Part shown: positions 9,075 to 17,696 of the stretch, in pieces
Numbering within the stretch: the stretch's first letter is position 1
Layout: the number at the start of each line of letters is the position of its first letter
Assembly: GCA_910574965.1 (NCBI GenBank)
Contig: CAJTDB010000008.1
Coordinates: 1 to 64,000 of the forward strand
From: Lachnospiraceae bacterium
GTDB lineage: Bacteria > Bacillota > Clostridia > Lachnospirales > Lachnospiraceae
DNA: 64,000 nt
Direction of reading: 5' to 3'
Translations under genes and position numbers: made by a program
Notes under the pieces: model-generated
Told to the model about the DNA's origin: nothing
The model's database searches: none
Seen by the model: only the letters and a program-made list of their open reading frames with translations

Positions 9075-9731
9075 ATGAAAAACCTGGTCATTGGCTGCAG
9101 AACGCTGGAAAACGAGCTTCTTGCAGCCATGAAACTCTGTGAAAAAACCTACACTGTCCGCTGGATCGATGCACGTCTTCATAATGTCAAAGAAAAGCTG
9201 AACCACTCTCTTCAGTCCATCATCGATTCCGCCCAGGATTACGACCGCATCCTTATGGCCACTGGATTCTGCGGCAATGCCATTGACGGCCTGAAAACTT
9301 CCCGGATTCCTGTAATTATTCCCAGGGTAGACGACTGCACTTCACTTCTGTTTAACAGTTGCAAAAACCGACAGGCTCATGCAGGCTCTTATTTTCTCAC
9401 TGAAGGATGGCTTCGGGGGGATTCCAACATATGGGCAGAATATCAGTATTCCCTGAAAAAATACGGAGAAAAGCTCACACAGAAGATCTTCCGTACCATG
9501 TTTGAGCATTACCGGCAGATCGCACTTTTAGATACGGGATGTTATCCCATCGCCCCGTCACTGGCACAGGCCCAGGTGATCGCCGATACCTTTTCTCTGG
9601 AATGCGCGGTCATTCCCGTTACGATTGATTTCCTTACACAGCTCCTGAACGGTCCATGGGACAGCGAACGCTTTCTGACCGTTCTGCCAAACACCGAGAT
9701 CACTGCCAGCGATCTGACAGTCACCTGCTGA
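9075..9731 (+). CDS. DUF1638-family protein
   Basis: A 218-residue soluble protein beginning MKNLVIGCRTLENELL, which I recognise as DUF1638. Function is not established. Family members are often found beside MttB-family methyltransferases and corrinoid proteins, as here, which suggests a role in methylamine metabolism or corrinoid handling. The start at 9075 follows GGGAG and lies downstream of the mapped -10 box. Several cysteine and histidine residues are spread along the chain but no motif stands out. It is the first gene of the rightward operon. Confidence 0.75.
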   Translation: MKNLVIGCRTLENELLAAMKLCEKTYTVRWIDARLHNVKEKLNHSLQSIIDSAQDYDRILMATGFCGNAIDGLKTSRIPVIIPRVDDCTSLLFNSCKNRQAHAGSYFLTEGWLRGDSNIWAEYQYSLKKYGEKLTQKIFRTMFEHYRQIALLDTGCYPIAPSLAQAQVIADTFSLECAVIPVTIDFLTQLLNGPWDSERFLTVLPNTEITASDLTVTC

Positions 9732-9764
9732 TCGCCGATCACACATACAAGAAGGAGAGCCGTC

Positions 9765-10418
9765 ATGTCAGATATTACTTCTTTAGAATCTGAACTTATC
9801 AATGCGCTTGCTCAACTGGATGAAGACAGAGTTTATGACCTGGTCCGAAAGACACTTGACAGCGGCGCCACATCCGAACAGATCCTGAACGATATGAATG
9901 TGGGGATGCAGAAGGTGGGCACGATCTTTGAAAGCGGAGAATATTTTATCGCCGATCTGATGTTCGCCGGTATGATCTACCGCTCCGCACTCGACGTCCT
10001 GCTTCCGCCTCAGACTTCTGTCTCTTCTGTTAAGAAAGGCCGAATCGTCATCGGCGTAGTAGAGAACGACATCCACGACATTGGAAAGGATATTGTTGTC
10101 TGTCTTCTGTCCGCTGATAATTTCGACGTTATCGATCTGGGTATTGATATGAAGCCCCAGGCATTTGTCAGCGCCGTTCAGCGGTATCATCCGGATATCG
10201 TTATGCTCAGCGGAATGATGCAGATCGCCAGAGACTCCATGCAGAAGACCATTGACGCCCTTAAGAATGCAGGTCTTAGAGATCAACTTTATATCCTGCT
10301 CGGCGGCGGATGCGTGGATCCGGACATTCTTGACTATATTGACGCTGATGCCGCCGCGATGGAACTGTCAGACACTTTAGAAAAGTGCAATGCTTACGTT
10401 TCCCGGAGGTACCAATGA
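9765..10418 (+). CDS. Corrinoid (B12-binding) methyl-carrier protein, second copy
   Basis: A 217-residue protein with the same two-domain layout as the carrier at 7269-7913: helical cap then B12 domain with DIHDIG (102-107, ligand His104). It is clearly diverged from the first copy, so the two may serve different methyltransferases or different substrates. GAAGGAGAG precedes the ATG. Its stop codon overlaps the start of the downstream regulator (ATGA), showing tight coupling. Confidence 0.92.
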   Translation: MSDITSLESELINALAQLDEDRVYDLVRKTLDSGATSEQILNDMNVGMQKVGTIFESGEYFIADLMFAGMIYRSALDVLLPPQTSVSSVKKGRIVIGVVENDIHDIGKDIVVCLLSADNFDVIDLGIDMKPQAFVSAVQRYHPDIVMLSGMMQIARDSMQKTIDALKNAGLRDQLYILLGGGCVDPDILDYIDADAAAMELSDTLEKCNAYVSRRYQ

Positions 10419-11143
10419 AAAATATTTCCAGCAGCACGCCCGTGTATATGACCATCTATCAGGAGCTGCGCGATAAGATCGTGAATACGGAACTGCTCCC
10501 CGGTGCGATCCTGCCTTCTGAAAATGATCTGTGCACCCAGTATTCTGCCAGCAGAGAGACGGTCCGAAAAGGGTTAAAGGAACTGGAACAGGAAGGACTG
10601 ATCTACTCCCGTCCCCGCCGGGGATACTTTGTATGCTCCCCCCGGCATGACCAGCTTACGCTCTCTCTCTCCCCCAATCTGCTGGACAGTGAAAGCCGTT
10701 TTAAAGACATCAAAATTATTCATCCGGGAACTGAGATCCGGGAATCCCTGAAGCTTTCCAGCAGCGACAAAGTCATCGCCGTATACCGGGGCAACTATGA
10801 CAAAGAACAGCTTCTTGGCATTGAAGTAAAATATATCCCTTACCGCAGAGGTATTCCAACCGTCGAAAACGAGATCAATTTCGCCGTATTTCCCGAAGCC
10901 GCCGACGCAAAAGCTGATTCTTTCAGCTACTATACGCAGATGCAGATTACAGCTACTACTGCGCCCCAGGATATTCTGGCACTGATGGGCCAGGAGAAGG
11001 AAGAGCCTCTCCTTCTGGTGACGAAGACTTATATTTCTCAGTCCGGAAGCCGCATCGGCTTCTCCAAACACTATCTTCGTACCCCTTATGTAACGTTGAA
11101 CGGTACATCCGGATATATGCAGAAAAACAAGAAAGCAGAGTGA
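10415..11143 (+). CDS. GntR-family regulator with UTRA ligand domain
   Basis: A 242-residue regulator. The N-terminal winged helix (about residues 8-75) contains PGAILPSENDLCTQYSASRE, the GntR recognition helix region. The remainder resembles a UTRA effector domain ending near YISQSGSRIGFSKHYLR. The start ATG at 10415 overlaps the stop of the corrinoid gene and follows GGAGGT. It most likely controls the divergent operons in response to the substrate or a derivative; repressor versus activator is not known. Confidence 0.88.
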   Translation: MKNISSSTPVYMTIYQELRDKIVNTELLPGAILPSENDLCTQYSASRETVRKGLKELEQEGLIYSRPRRGYFVCSPRHDQLTLSLSPNLLDSESRFKDIKIIHPGTEIRESLKLSSSDKVIAVYRGNYDKEQLLGIEVKYIPYRRGIPTVENEINFAVFPEAADAKADSFSYYTQMQITATTAPQDILALMGQEKEEPLLLVTKTYISQSGSRIGFSKHYLRTPYVTLNGTSGYMQKNKKAE

Positions 11144-11150
11144 CAAGGCC

Positions 11151-12926
11151 ATGCCCCAGATTACGATCACCGAACAGAAAAAGATGCAGAAAGTTCCTGA
11201 AGGAACAACGCTTATGGATGCCCTTCGCACTATGGGTGCGGCAATCGACGCCCCCTGCGGCGGCCGCGGGCAGTGCGGCAAATGTCAGGTTCTCATACAG
11301 GAGCAAAACGCTCCCGGAAGCGAATGGAAGACTGTGACTGCCTGCCAGTATCCGATCCTGAAAGATCTCTTTGTCTCCCTTACCCCGGCCGGACAGAACC
11401 TCATCCTGGAAACCGGCAGCAGCAGCATCCGCATTCTCGAACCGGTTGTACGCGGCATTTTGGCCAAGATCCCCCGGTGCCCCATCGGCGAAGCATCTTC
11501 CGACTGCCGTCGGGTCATCCATGCCCTCGGTCCGAACACAGTAATTCCTTTGTCTGTTTCTAAGAACCTTCTCAGCCGGTTAGAAGCCATAAAGTATGAC
11601 GGATATTTTATTTTATGCGAGAATACCCTGGCGGATATCCGTCCGGAACCGGTTCCACATTATGTGCTCGCCTATGACATCGGTACGACTACAGTAGTAT
11701 CTTATCTTCTGGACGCCGAAACCGGACAGACACTGGCTGTCAGCAGCACATTGAATCCTCAGACGGCCTACGGAGCCGATGTTATCAGCCGGAGCGAATA
11801 CGCCGAGAAAGATCCGGACCAGACGCTGACGAAGATCATCCGCTCTGCCCTGAATGAACTGGCAGTAAAAAATGCCGGGAAAGCCGGCATTTCTCTTCAG
11901 GATATTTATTTTGCAGCCATCGTAGGCAATACCTGTATGCACCATCTTTATCTGGGCGTCTCGCCCTCTTCACTGCTTAGAGCTCCCTATAATGCAACTG
12001 TGGATCAAATGCAGTATCTGACTCCTTCTGAGTCCGGACTCCGGATTCATCCAGAAGGAAAGGTATGTGTTCTTCCGGTCATCGCCGGTTACGTAGGAGC
12101 CGATACCATAGGCGTTCTTCTCTCCCTTCCGAAAGATACCTTTGCACGGCTGACACTGATGCTGGACATCGGAACTAACGGCGAATTGGTACTCGGACAG
12201 GGCAGCCGCCTTCTCACCTGCTCCACTGCCGCAGGTCCGGCCTTTGAAGGCGCAAAGATTACTTATGGTATGCGGGGGGCTCCCGGTGCCGTGGATCACG
12301 TCTCCCTGCATCCGGAACAGAAACGGCTGCTCTTAAGTGTCATCGGAGACACGGCCCCTGCCGGAATCTGCGGCTCCGGACTGATCGATCTGATCTTCTG
12401 TCTGCTGAAACTGGGGATCCTTTCCTCTAAAGGCCGGCTGTTAAGTCCAGACCGATGGCGGTCCGAAGTCCGGCGCCTGTACGAACACCGCCTCATCCGC
12501 CGGGACGGCATCCTTGTCTTCCTGCTGACGGATGACCCCAAGGGAGTCTGTCTGACACAGAAAGATATCCGGGAAGTACAGCTTGCCAAAGCTTCCATCG
12601 CCGCCGGCATCCGGATACTCTGCGAACAGATGAACGTCTCTGTATCCGACATCCGGTCGGTTCTTCTGGCAGGTGCCTTCGGAAGCTTTATGTCTCCTGA
12701 AAGCGCCTGCGGCATCGGCCTGATTCCGGATGTCTTAAGCACCCGTATCCATGCCATCGGCAATGCCGCCGGAGAAGGTGCCAAGGCGGCGGCTTTAGAC
12801 CGGACGGTCCTGGCCCGCAGCCAAACCTTGCCGGAGACTATGGAATTTGTAGAATTAGCTGCTTCTGCCCATTTCCAGGATACTTACCTTGGTATGCTGG
12901 ATTTTCCGGAGGTTCCCCGGTCCTGA
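11151..12926 (+). CDS. RACo-like ATP-dependent reductive activator of corrinoid proteins
   Basis: A 591-residue protein with an N-terminal plant-type 2Fe-2S ferredoxin domain (Cys36, Cys42, Cys45, Cys65). A linker and an ASKHA-type ATPase region follow (YDIGTTTVVSYLLD; LDIGTNGELVLG), ending in DUF4445. RACo proteins use ATP to re-reduce cobalamin that has slipped to the inactive Co(II) state. It starts 7 bp after the regulator gene and closes the rightward operon. Its last 43 bases overlap the end of the convergent ispD gene. Confidence 0.92.
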   Translation: MPQITITEQKKMQKVPEGTTLMDALRTMGAAIDAPCGGRGQCGKCQVLIQEQNAPGSEWKTVTACQYPILKDLFVSLTPAGQNLILETGSSSIRILEPVVRGILAKIPRCPIGEASSDCRRVIHALGPNTVIPLSVSKNLLSRLEAIKYDGYFILCENTLADIRPEPVPHYVLAYDIGTTTVVSYLLDAETGQTLAVSSTLNPQTAYGADVISRSEYAEKDPDQTLTKIIRSALNELAVKNAGKAGISLQDIYFAAIVGNTCMHHLYLGVSPSSLLRAPYNATVDQMQYLTPSESGLRIHPEGKVCVLPVIAGYVGADTIGVLLSLPKDTFARLTLMLDIGTNGELVLGQGSRLLTCSTAAGPAFEGAKITYGMRGAPGAVDHVSLHPEQKRLLLSVIGDTAPAGICGSGLIDLIFCLLKLGILSSKGRLLSPDRWRSEVRRLYEHRLIRRDGILVFLLTDDPKGVCLTQKDIREVQLAKASIAAGIRILCEQMNVSVSDIRSVLLAGAFGSFMSPESACGIGLIPDVLSTRIHAIGNAAGEGAKAAALDRTVLARSQTLPETMEFVELAASAHFQDTYLGMLDFPEVPRS

Positions 12927-13654
12927 TCTTCACCGGGACAGAAAAGTTCTGCAATTTTAAGGTCCTCCGGTGTTGTGATCTTAATATTTTCATAGGATCC
13001 TTCCACTAACCGGATCGGACAGCCGCAGACATTTTCCACCACCATGGCGTCGTCGGTAATCTGGATGCCCTGCCGGAGAAGTTCCTGTTCTTTTTTCATA
13101 AGCTCCTTGTATGCAGAAAATATCAGGTCGGCCGCAAATACTTGCGGAGTCTGGATCTGCCAGACCAGACTCCGCTTTGGCGTCATATGAATGCAGCCCT
13201 GTTCATCGGCAATCTTTACGGTATCTTTCACCGGCATTCCAACCACACAGGCGCGGCTTTGGCACACTTCTTTGTAAGCCCTTTCCAGAATCTCCTCACT
13301 GACGAAAGGACGGGCACCGTCATGGATAAAAACATATCCGTCCTTCCACCCCATCTGTCTCAGGGCAAGAAGCCCTTCCCACACGGAATGATACCGTTCC
13401 GCTCCCCCTTCTACTACCGCTTTCACTTTCTGAAAGCCGTATTTGTCCACCACTTCCTGGCGGCAATAGGGAATTTGTCCTTTCCCGGCCACAAGAACTA
13501 CTTCATCCATCCACGGAGTTCTCTCAAATACGTCCAGGGAATACCAGATCACCGGACGGTCCCGAAGCATCAGATACTGTTTGGCCAGTGTTGTCCCCAT
13601 TCGTTTTCCCCTGCCCCCGGCCAGTACTATCGCTGCACAGCGCTCTTTTTTCAT
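12884..13654 (-). CDS. ispD: 2-C-methyl-D-erythritol 4-phosphate cytidylyltransferase
   Basis: A 256-residue IspD that makes CDP-methylerythritol in the MEP isoprenoid pathway. The CTP-binding N-terminus AAIVLAGGRGKRMG and the HDGARPFV motif are both present. The ATG follows GGAG. The coding end overlaps the RACo-like gene tail to tail; the residues after about 240 (PGEDQDRGTSGKSS) look like a recent extension created by that overlap. It follows tsaD in the same leftward run. Confidence 0.94.
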   Translation of the reverse strand: MKKERCAAIVLAGGRGKRMGTTLAKQYLMLRDRPVIWYSLDVFERTPWMDEVVLVAGKGQIPYCRQEVVDKYGFQKVKAVVEGGAERYHSVWEGLLALRQMGWKDGYVFIHDGARPFVSEEILERAYKEVCQSRACVVGMPVKDTVKIADEQGCIHMTPKRSLVWQIQTPQVFAADLIFSAYKELMKKEQELLRQGIQITDDAMVVENVCGCPIRLVEGSYENIKITTPEDLKIAELFCPGEDQDRGTSGKSSIPR

Positions 13655-13663
13655 ATTCTGCTC

Positions 13664-14692
13664 CTATCGTTCCCCCAGCTTCAGATTGGGAACTGCATTC
13701 AGATCCAGTCCATGCCGGACACCTTTTTGGTACTCATAATATGCCGCCGCACCGATCATAGCCCCATTGTCCGTACACAAAATCGGCGACGGATGATAAA
13801 AGGCTGTCTTCTGTGCTTCACATGCCTTCTGCATCATAAGACGCAGAGTGGAATTGGATGCAACGCCTCCTGCCAGCGCAAGTTTTGGGATCCCGTAATC
13901 CTTCACCGCCGCCAGCGCATGAGATACGAGCACATCGCAAACCGCCTTCTGAAAGGATGCCGCCACATCTGCCTGAACGATGGCTTCTCCTTTCATCCTG
14001 CAGCCGTTTAAGTAGTTCAGCACCGCCGATTTAACGCCGCTGAAGCTGAAATCATATGGCGCATCCTCCACTTTTGCCCTTGGAAAATGAATGGCGTCCG
14101 GGTTCCCGTCAGCAGATACTTTATCGATCTTTGGTCCCCCCGGATATCCAAGCCCGATCGCCCTTGCCACTTTATCGAACGCTTCGCCCGCCGCATCGTC
14201 TCTCGTCCGGCCGATGATCTCATACACGCCGTAATCTCTTACTGCCACCAGATGGGTATGTCCCCCCGACACCACCAGGCAGAGAAAGGGCGGTTCGAGA
14301 TCTTTATGTTCAATATAATTGGCAGAAATATGCCCCTCGATATGATGCACGCCAATGAGCGGCAGTTTTGCCGCGTAGCTGACAGCCTTGGCCTCCGCCA
14401 CCCCTACCAGCAGTGCGCCTACCAGTCCGGGGCCGTAGGTCACTGCCACAGCATCCAGATCCTGCAGTGTGACTTCTGCCTGCTCCAGCGCCTCCTGAAT
14501 GACATAGTTGATCTTCTCAATATGCTTCCTGGATGCGATTTCCGGCACCACACCGCCGTACAGCGTATGCAGGGCGATCTGGGAAGAAATGACATTGGAG
14601 AGCACTTCTCTTCCGTTCTTTACCACTGCCGCCGCGGTCTCATCGCAGGAACTTTCAATGGCAAGTATTTTGATTTCTTTTTTCTCTTCCAT
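13664..14692 (-). CDS. tsaD: tRNA N6-adenosine threonylcarbamoyltransferase TsaD
   Basis: A 342-residue TsaD that, with TsaB and TsaE, attaches the threonylcarbamoyl group to A37 of ANN-decoding tRNAs. Family marks are [15 protein letters not shown] at the N-terminus, the metal-binding HHIEGH and the nucleotide-binding SGGHTHLV. The ATG at 14692 was chosen because the upstream in-frame TTG lies inside the rnz gene. tsaB and tsaE lie nearby at 16.5-17.7 kb. Confidence 0.95.
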   Translation of the reverse strand: MEEKKEIKILAIESSCDETAAAVVKNGREVLSNVISSQIALHTLYGGVVPEIASRKHIEKINYVIQEALEQAEVTLQDLDAVAVTYGPGLVGALLVGVAEAKAVSYAAKLPLIGVHHIEGHISANYIEHKDLEPPFLCLVVSGGHTHLVAVRDYGVYEIIGRTRDDAAGEAFDKVARAIGLGYPGGPKIDKVSADGNPDAIHFPRAKVEDAPYDFSFSGVKSAVLNYLNGCRMKGEAIVQADVAASFQKAVCDVLVSHALAAVKDYGIPKLALAGGVASNSTLRLMMQKACEAQKTAFYHPSPILCTDNGAMIGAAAYYEYQKGVRHGLDLNAVPNLKLGER

Positions 14693-14699
14693 ACTATGG

Positions 14700-15614
14700 T
14701 CACGCTTCCTTTTCAAAATCCAGTTCTGCGGATTTTCGGTCTTTTCCCGCCTGAGCGGCCGGAAAGATCTTCTGCACCTCTTCCATATATTCTTCCGGGC
14801 GGGTCAGAGACGGGCTGTAATGCGTCAGCCACAGTTCTTTTACCTGTGCTTCCTTTGCAAGGGCCGCCGCCTCATAGAACGTCATATGCTTGTGTTCCTT
14901 TGCCTTCGCTTCCTTGTCCTTCTCCCCGTACATGCCTTCACAGATGAACAGATCCGAGTGCAGCGCATTTTCCACAATGGACGGAACGGGCCTGGTATCC
15001 GTACAGTAGGTGAGTTTAATACCCTTTCTGGCACTTCCAAGCACCATATCCGGTGTATAAGTCCTCTCCTCGGTCACAATGGTTTCGCCTTTTTGCAGAC
15101 GGCTCCAGTACATCTTCGGAATCTCCAGCCGCAGTGCTTCCTCCGGCCGAAATTTTCCTGCACGGTCCAGTTCCATCGTATAGCCGTAGCAGAGCACGTT
15201 GTGATGGACCCGGAAAGCTTTCAGGCGGTAACCGTTCAGGGTAAAGACTTCTTCCGGCCCGCTGATCTCCCGAAATACGATCGGAAATGGCAGCTCCGGC
15301 GCAATCACCCGAAGGGCATTCACTACCCGTTCCAGCCCTTTTGGCCCAATCAGCGTAAGGGGTTTCGTCCGGTCCGCGTTGCCCATAGTTAAGAGCAGCC
15401 CCGGCAGGCCGCTAATATGATCTCCATGATAATGGGTAAAACAGATCACATCGATGGGTTTGAAACTCCAGCCCTTTTCTTTGACGGCAATCTGAGTTCC
15501 TTCCCCACAGTCGATCAGAAGACTGCTCCCGTTATAGCGCACCATCAGGGAAGTCAGCCATCGATATGGAAGCGGCATCATCCCGCCGCTTCCAAGCAGA
15601 CATACATCTAACAT
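14700..15614 (-). CDS. rnz: Ribonuclease Z
   Basis: A 304-residue metallo-beta-lactamase-fold endonuclease that trims tRNA 3' ends. The HYHGDH zinc motif lies at about residues 60-65 and further metal ligands include the histidine in 'LTHYS' near the C-terminus. An exosite-like lysine-rich segment ([14 protein letters not shown]) is present. ATG at 15614 follows AGGAG at five bases; a GTG two codons upstream is the alternative. It is cotranscribed with tsaD, ending 7 bp before its start. Confidence 0.92.
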   Translation of the reverse strand: MLDVCLLGSGGMMPLPYRWLTSLMVRYNGSSLLIDCGEGTQIAVKEKGWSFKPIDVICFTHYHGDHISGLPGLLLTMGNADRTKPLTLIGPKGLERVVNALRVIAPELPFPIVFREISGPEEVFTLNGYRLKAFRVHHNVLCYGYTMELDRAGKFRPEEALRLEIPKMYWSRLQKGETIVTEERTYTPDMVLGSARKGIKLTYCTDTRPVPSIVENALHSDLFICEGMYGEKDKEAKAKEHKHMTFYEAAALAKEAQVKELWLTHYSPSLTRPEEYMEEVQKIFPAAQAGKDRKSAELDFEKEA

Positions 15615-15626
15615 AATCACTCCTGG

Positions 15627-15875
15627 TTAGAGTAACTCTAACTCCTCTTCCATCGTAACAGGCACTAAAAAGCTGCCGGTCAGACGGTCATAACATTCCT
15701 CGCACAGATCAAAAGAATGTCTCTCACCGTCTTTTCCGGAGAAATAGCCGAAACGGGTCTCCCCCTGAAATACCCCCTCCTGCACGATTCCATTTTCCAG
15801 TTTCAATTCCCGTCCGCACTGGTTGCAGACGATCTTTTCCAGTGTCCTTTTCTCCGAATCCGCATACAAACGCAT
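15627..15875 (-). CDS. Small double-CxxC (zinc-ribbon-like) protein
   Basis: An 82-residue protein with CNQC (17-20) and CEEC (58-61), the spacing expected for a single zinc ribbon split by a beta-rich insert. No signal peptide or membrane segment. I do not recognise a named family. It is the promoter-proximal gene of a leftward run with rnz, tsaD and ispD, so a role linked to nucleic acids is possible. GGAGGATAAAAGTC precedes the ATG. Confidence 0.8.
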   Translation of the reverse strand: MRLYADSEKRTLEKIVCNQCGRELKLENGIVQEGVFQGETRFGYFSGKDGERHSFDLCEECYDRLTGSFLVPVTMEEELELL

Positions 15876-15951
15876 GACTTTTATCCTCCTCGTATAAGCC
15901 TATGGCCTTTTGATTTTGACAGGCTCTTTACTCTGTCCTGCCTACGCGGAG

Positions 15952-15957
15952 ATTATA
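15952..15957 (-). promoter_or_regulatory. Possible -10 box for the zinc-ribbon/rnz operon
   Basis: TATAAT on the minus strand, about 77 bases upstream of the 82-codon gene. The matching -35 region is weak (TTCCTT at a 17-base spacer). Confidence 0.35.
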
Positions 15958-15994
15958 TCGTCTTCCTTTTCATAAAGGAATAGGAGATTACTGG

Positions 15995-16456
15995 TCATGC
16001 TTCACGTGAGCCTGCAGGGGATGCCCCTTTTCGTCTCCACATGATCCATGCGTCCTCTGCCGGACGCTCATAAAAGCGCCTGCGGATGCCTTCACATACA
16101 AAGCCAAGGCTTTCGTAGACATGAATGGCAGCCTGGTTGCCTGCACGGACTTCCAGGGTGAACTCCTGCATCCCCAGGCGCTTTCCTTCCTCCAGAAGCG
16201 CTTTTACAAGACTCGTTCCAATCCCCCGGCCGCGATATGCTTCTTTCACCACGATGTTTGTGATGTCCCCTTCCTCCAGGACTCGCAGAAGCCCTCCGTA
16301 ACCGATCACTTTCCCTTCCTCCTCTGCCACGAAAAACAGATATCCGGAATCGTTCAGGCTCTCTTCTAACTGCCTTTTGGACCAGGGAAGGGAGAAATTC
16401 TCTGCCTCCAGTCCGGCGACGTCAGCAAGATCAGAAGGCCGCATCCTGCGGATCAT
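15995..16456 (-). CDS. rimI: Ribosomal-protein-alanine N-acetyltransferase
   Basis: A 153-residue GNAT acetyltransferase. The acetyl-CoA loop is IVVKEAYRGRGIGTSLV (about residues 69-85) and the C-terminal ARM-like segment is YESLGFVCEGIRRRFY. RimI acetylates the N-terminal alanine of S18 in Enterobacteria; in Firmicutes it is commonly placed next to tsaB, as here, where start and stop overlap by ATGA. The exact protein target is not shown by the sequence. Confidence 0.9.
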   Translation of the reverse strand: MIRRMRPSDLADVAGLEAENFSLPWSKRQLEESLNDSGYLFFVAEEEGKVIGYGGLLRVLEEGDITNIVVKEAYRGRGIGTSLVKALLEEGKRLGMQEFTLEVRAGNQAAIHVYESLGFVCEGIRRRFYERPAEDAWIMWRRKGASPAGSREA

Positions 16457-17241
16457 CCCTTCGGCTCCTTTTTCTCTGCCGTTTCCTTCTCGGCCCGCTC
16501 CCGCTCGGCCTGGGACAGCCGCAGGTAATCCGGCTGATGCTCCGCCGCCGTCTCAAGACGGCCTTCCCGAAGATATTGAAGGGCCAGTGTGCCTATAGCT
16601 CCGGCTCTCTGTTTGTTCAGATGCGCAGGAGCAAAAAAGTGCCGCCTTCCTTTTGCAAGAAGCGGGGCCATCAGAACCTCTGTCAGTCTGCCTTGATAGA
16701 CCGGAACGCCGTCCCCAAGGAAGATCACATCCCGGCCAAGGGCGCACAGTTTCTCGGCAATCTCCCGAATGTTCACGGCCATAGGAGGTTCGATCCGCTC
16801 CAGTCTGTATTCCCGAAACTCATAGATCCCCGTATAAACCTGATCCCGCCTTGCATCCATCAGAGGACAGATCAGCTTGTCCGTGCCGTACAGATTATAA
16901 GCAAGGCCGTCCAGCGTCGGAACGGCCGCTAACGGCTTGTCCAGGGCAAGGCCAAGACCTTTGGCCGTAGCCGAACCGATTCGAAGGCCCGTAAAAGATC
17001 CCGGTCCTGCTGCAACAGCCACCGCATCTATGGTCTTCAGATCCAGCTCCAGCATTTTCACGATCTCATCCAGCATAGGAAGCAGCGTCTGGGAATGGGT
17101 CTTTTTATAATTCACAGTATACTCCGCCAGCAGGCTGCTACCGAAACTGTTTCCTTCCACGACTGCCACCGAAGCCACCAGCCCGGAACTGTCCAGCGCC
17201 AGCACCCGATTCATTTTCGTATAGTCAAACTCCCTGTTCAT
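16453..17241 (-). CDS. tsaB: tRNA threonylcarbamoyladenosine biosynthesis protein TsaB
   Basis: A 262-residue ASKHA-fold partner of TsaD. It has LALDSSGLVASVAV near the N-terminus and the AAGPGSFTGLRIG motif. The C-terminal tail is highly charged (ERERAEKETAEKKEPKG). It overlaps tsaE upstream by 17 bp and rimI downstream by 4 bp. A start at the methionine nine codons in (17214) is possible. Confidence 0.93.
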   Translation of the reverse strand: MNREFDYTKMNRVLALDSSGLVASVAVVEGNSFGSSLLAEYTVNYKKTHSQTLLPMLDEIVKMLELDLKTIDAVAVAAGPGSFTGLRIGSATAKGLGLALDKPLAAVPTLDGLAYNLYGTDKLICPLMDARRDQVYTGIYEFREYRLERIEPPMAVNIREIAEKLCALGRDVIFLGDGVPVYQGRLTEVLMAPLLAKGRRHFFAPAHLNKQRAGAIGTLALQYLREGRLETAAEHQPDYLRLSQAERERAEKETAEKKEPKG

Positions 17242-17695
17242 CCTGCCGCTGCACCTCCAGTCCTTCTATGGTAATTCGCCGATAGTCAAAACCCCGATCC
17301 AGGTCCTTCTCAATGGTGACTCGCACAAGCCCCTCCGGAAGCAGCTCTTCAATCAGATCCGCCCACTCCACCAGGCAGACACCATCTCCGTAAAAACAGT
17401 CTTCGTACCCGATCTCTTCCATTTCTTCAAGATCGCCGATCCGGTATACATCAAAATGATAAAACGGAAGCCGTCCTCCTTCATAGATCTGCAGAATCGT
17501 AAAGGTAGGGCTGTTCACCGGCTCCTCTATTCCAAGCCCTGCAGCAACGCCCTGAGTAAATACGGTCTTTCCGGTTCCCAGATCACCCTTAAGAGAAATA
17601 ACCGCACCGGAACATATGTTCTTCCCGATCTTTTTCCCAAGGGCGAAAGTCTCCTTTGCACTCCGGGTCTCTGTTATGTATGTTTCTTGTACCAT
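17225..17695 (-). CDS. tsaE: tRNA threonylcarbamoyladenosine biosynthesis ATPase TsaE
   Basis: A 156-residue P-loop ATPase that cycles the TsaB/TsaD complex. Walker A is GDLGTGKT (38-45), and the conserved NSPTFT and HFDVYR motifs follow. Together with tsaB and tsaD the t6A pathway is represented here except tsaC. One base separates it from the upstream unknown gene, suggesting cotranscription. Confidence 0.94.
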   Translation of the reverse strand: MVQETYITETRSAKETFALGKKIGKNICSGAVISLKGDLGTGKTVFTQGVAAGLGIEEPVNSPTFTILQIYEGGRLPFYHFDVYRIGDLEEMEEIGYEDCFYGDGVCLVEWADLIEELLPEGLVRVTIEKDLDRGFDYRRITIEGLEVQRQDEQGV

Positions 17696-17696
17696 C

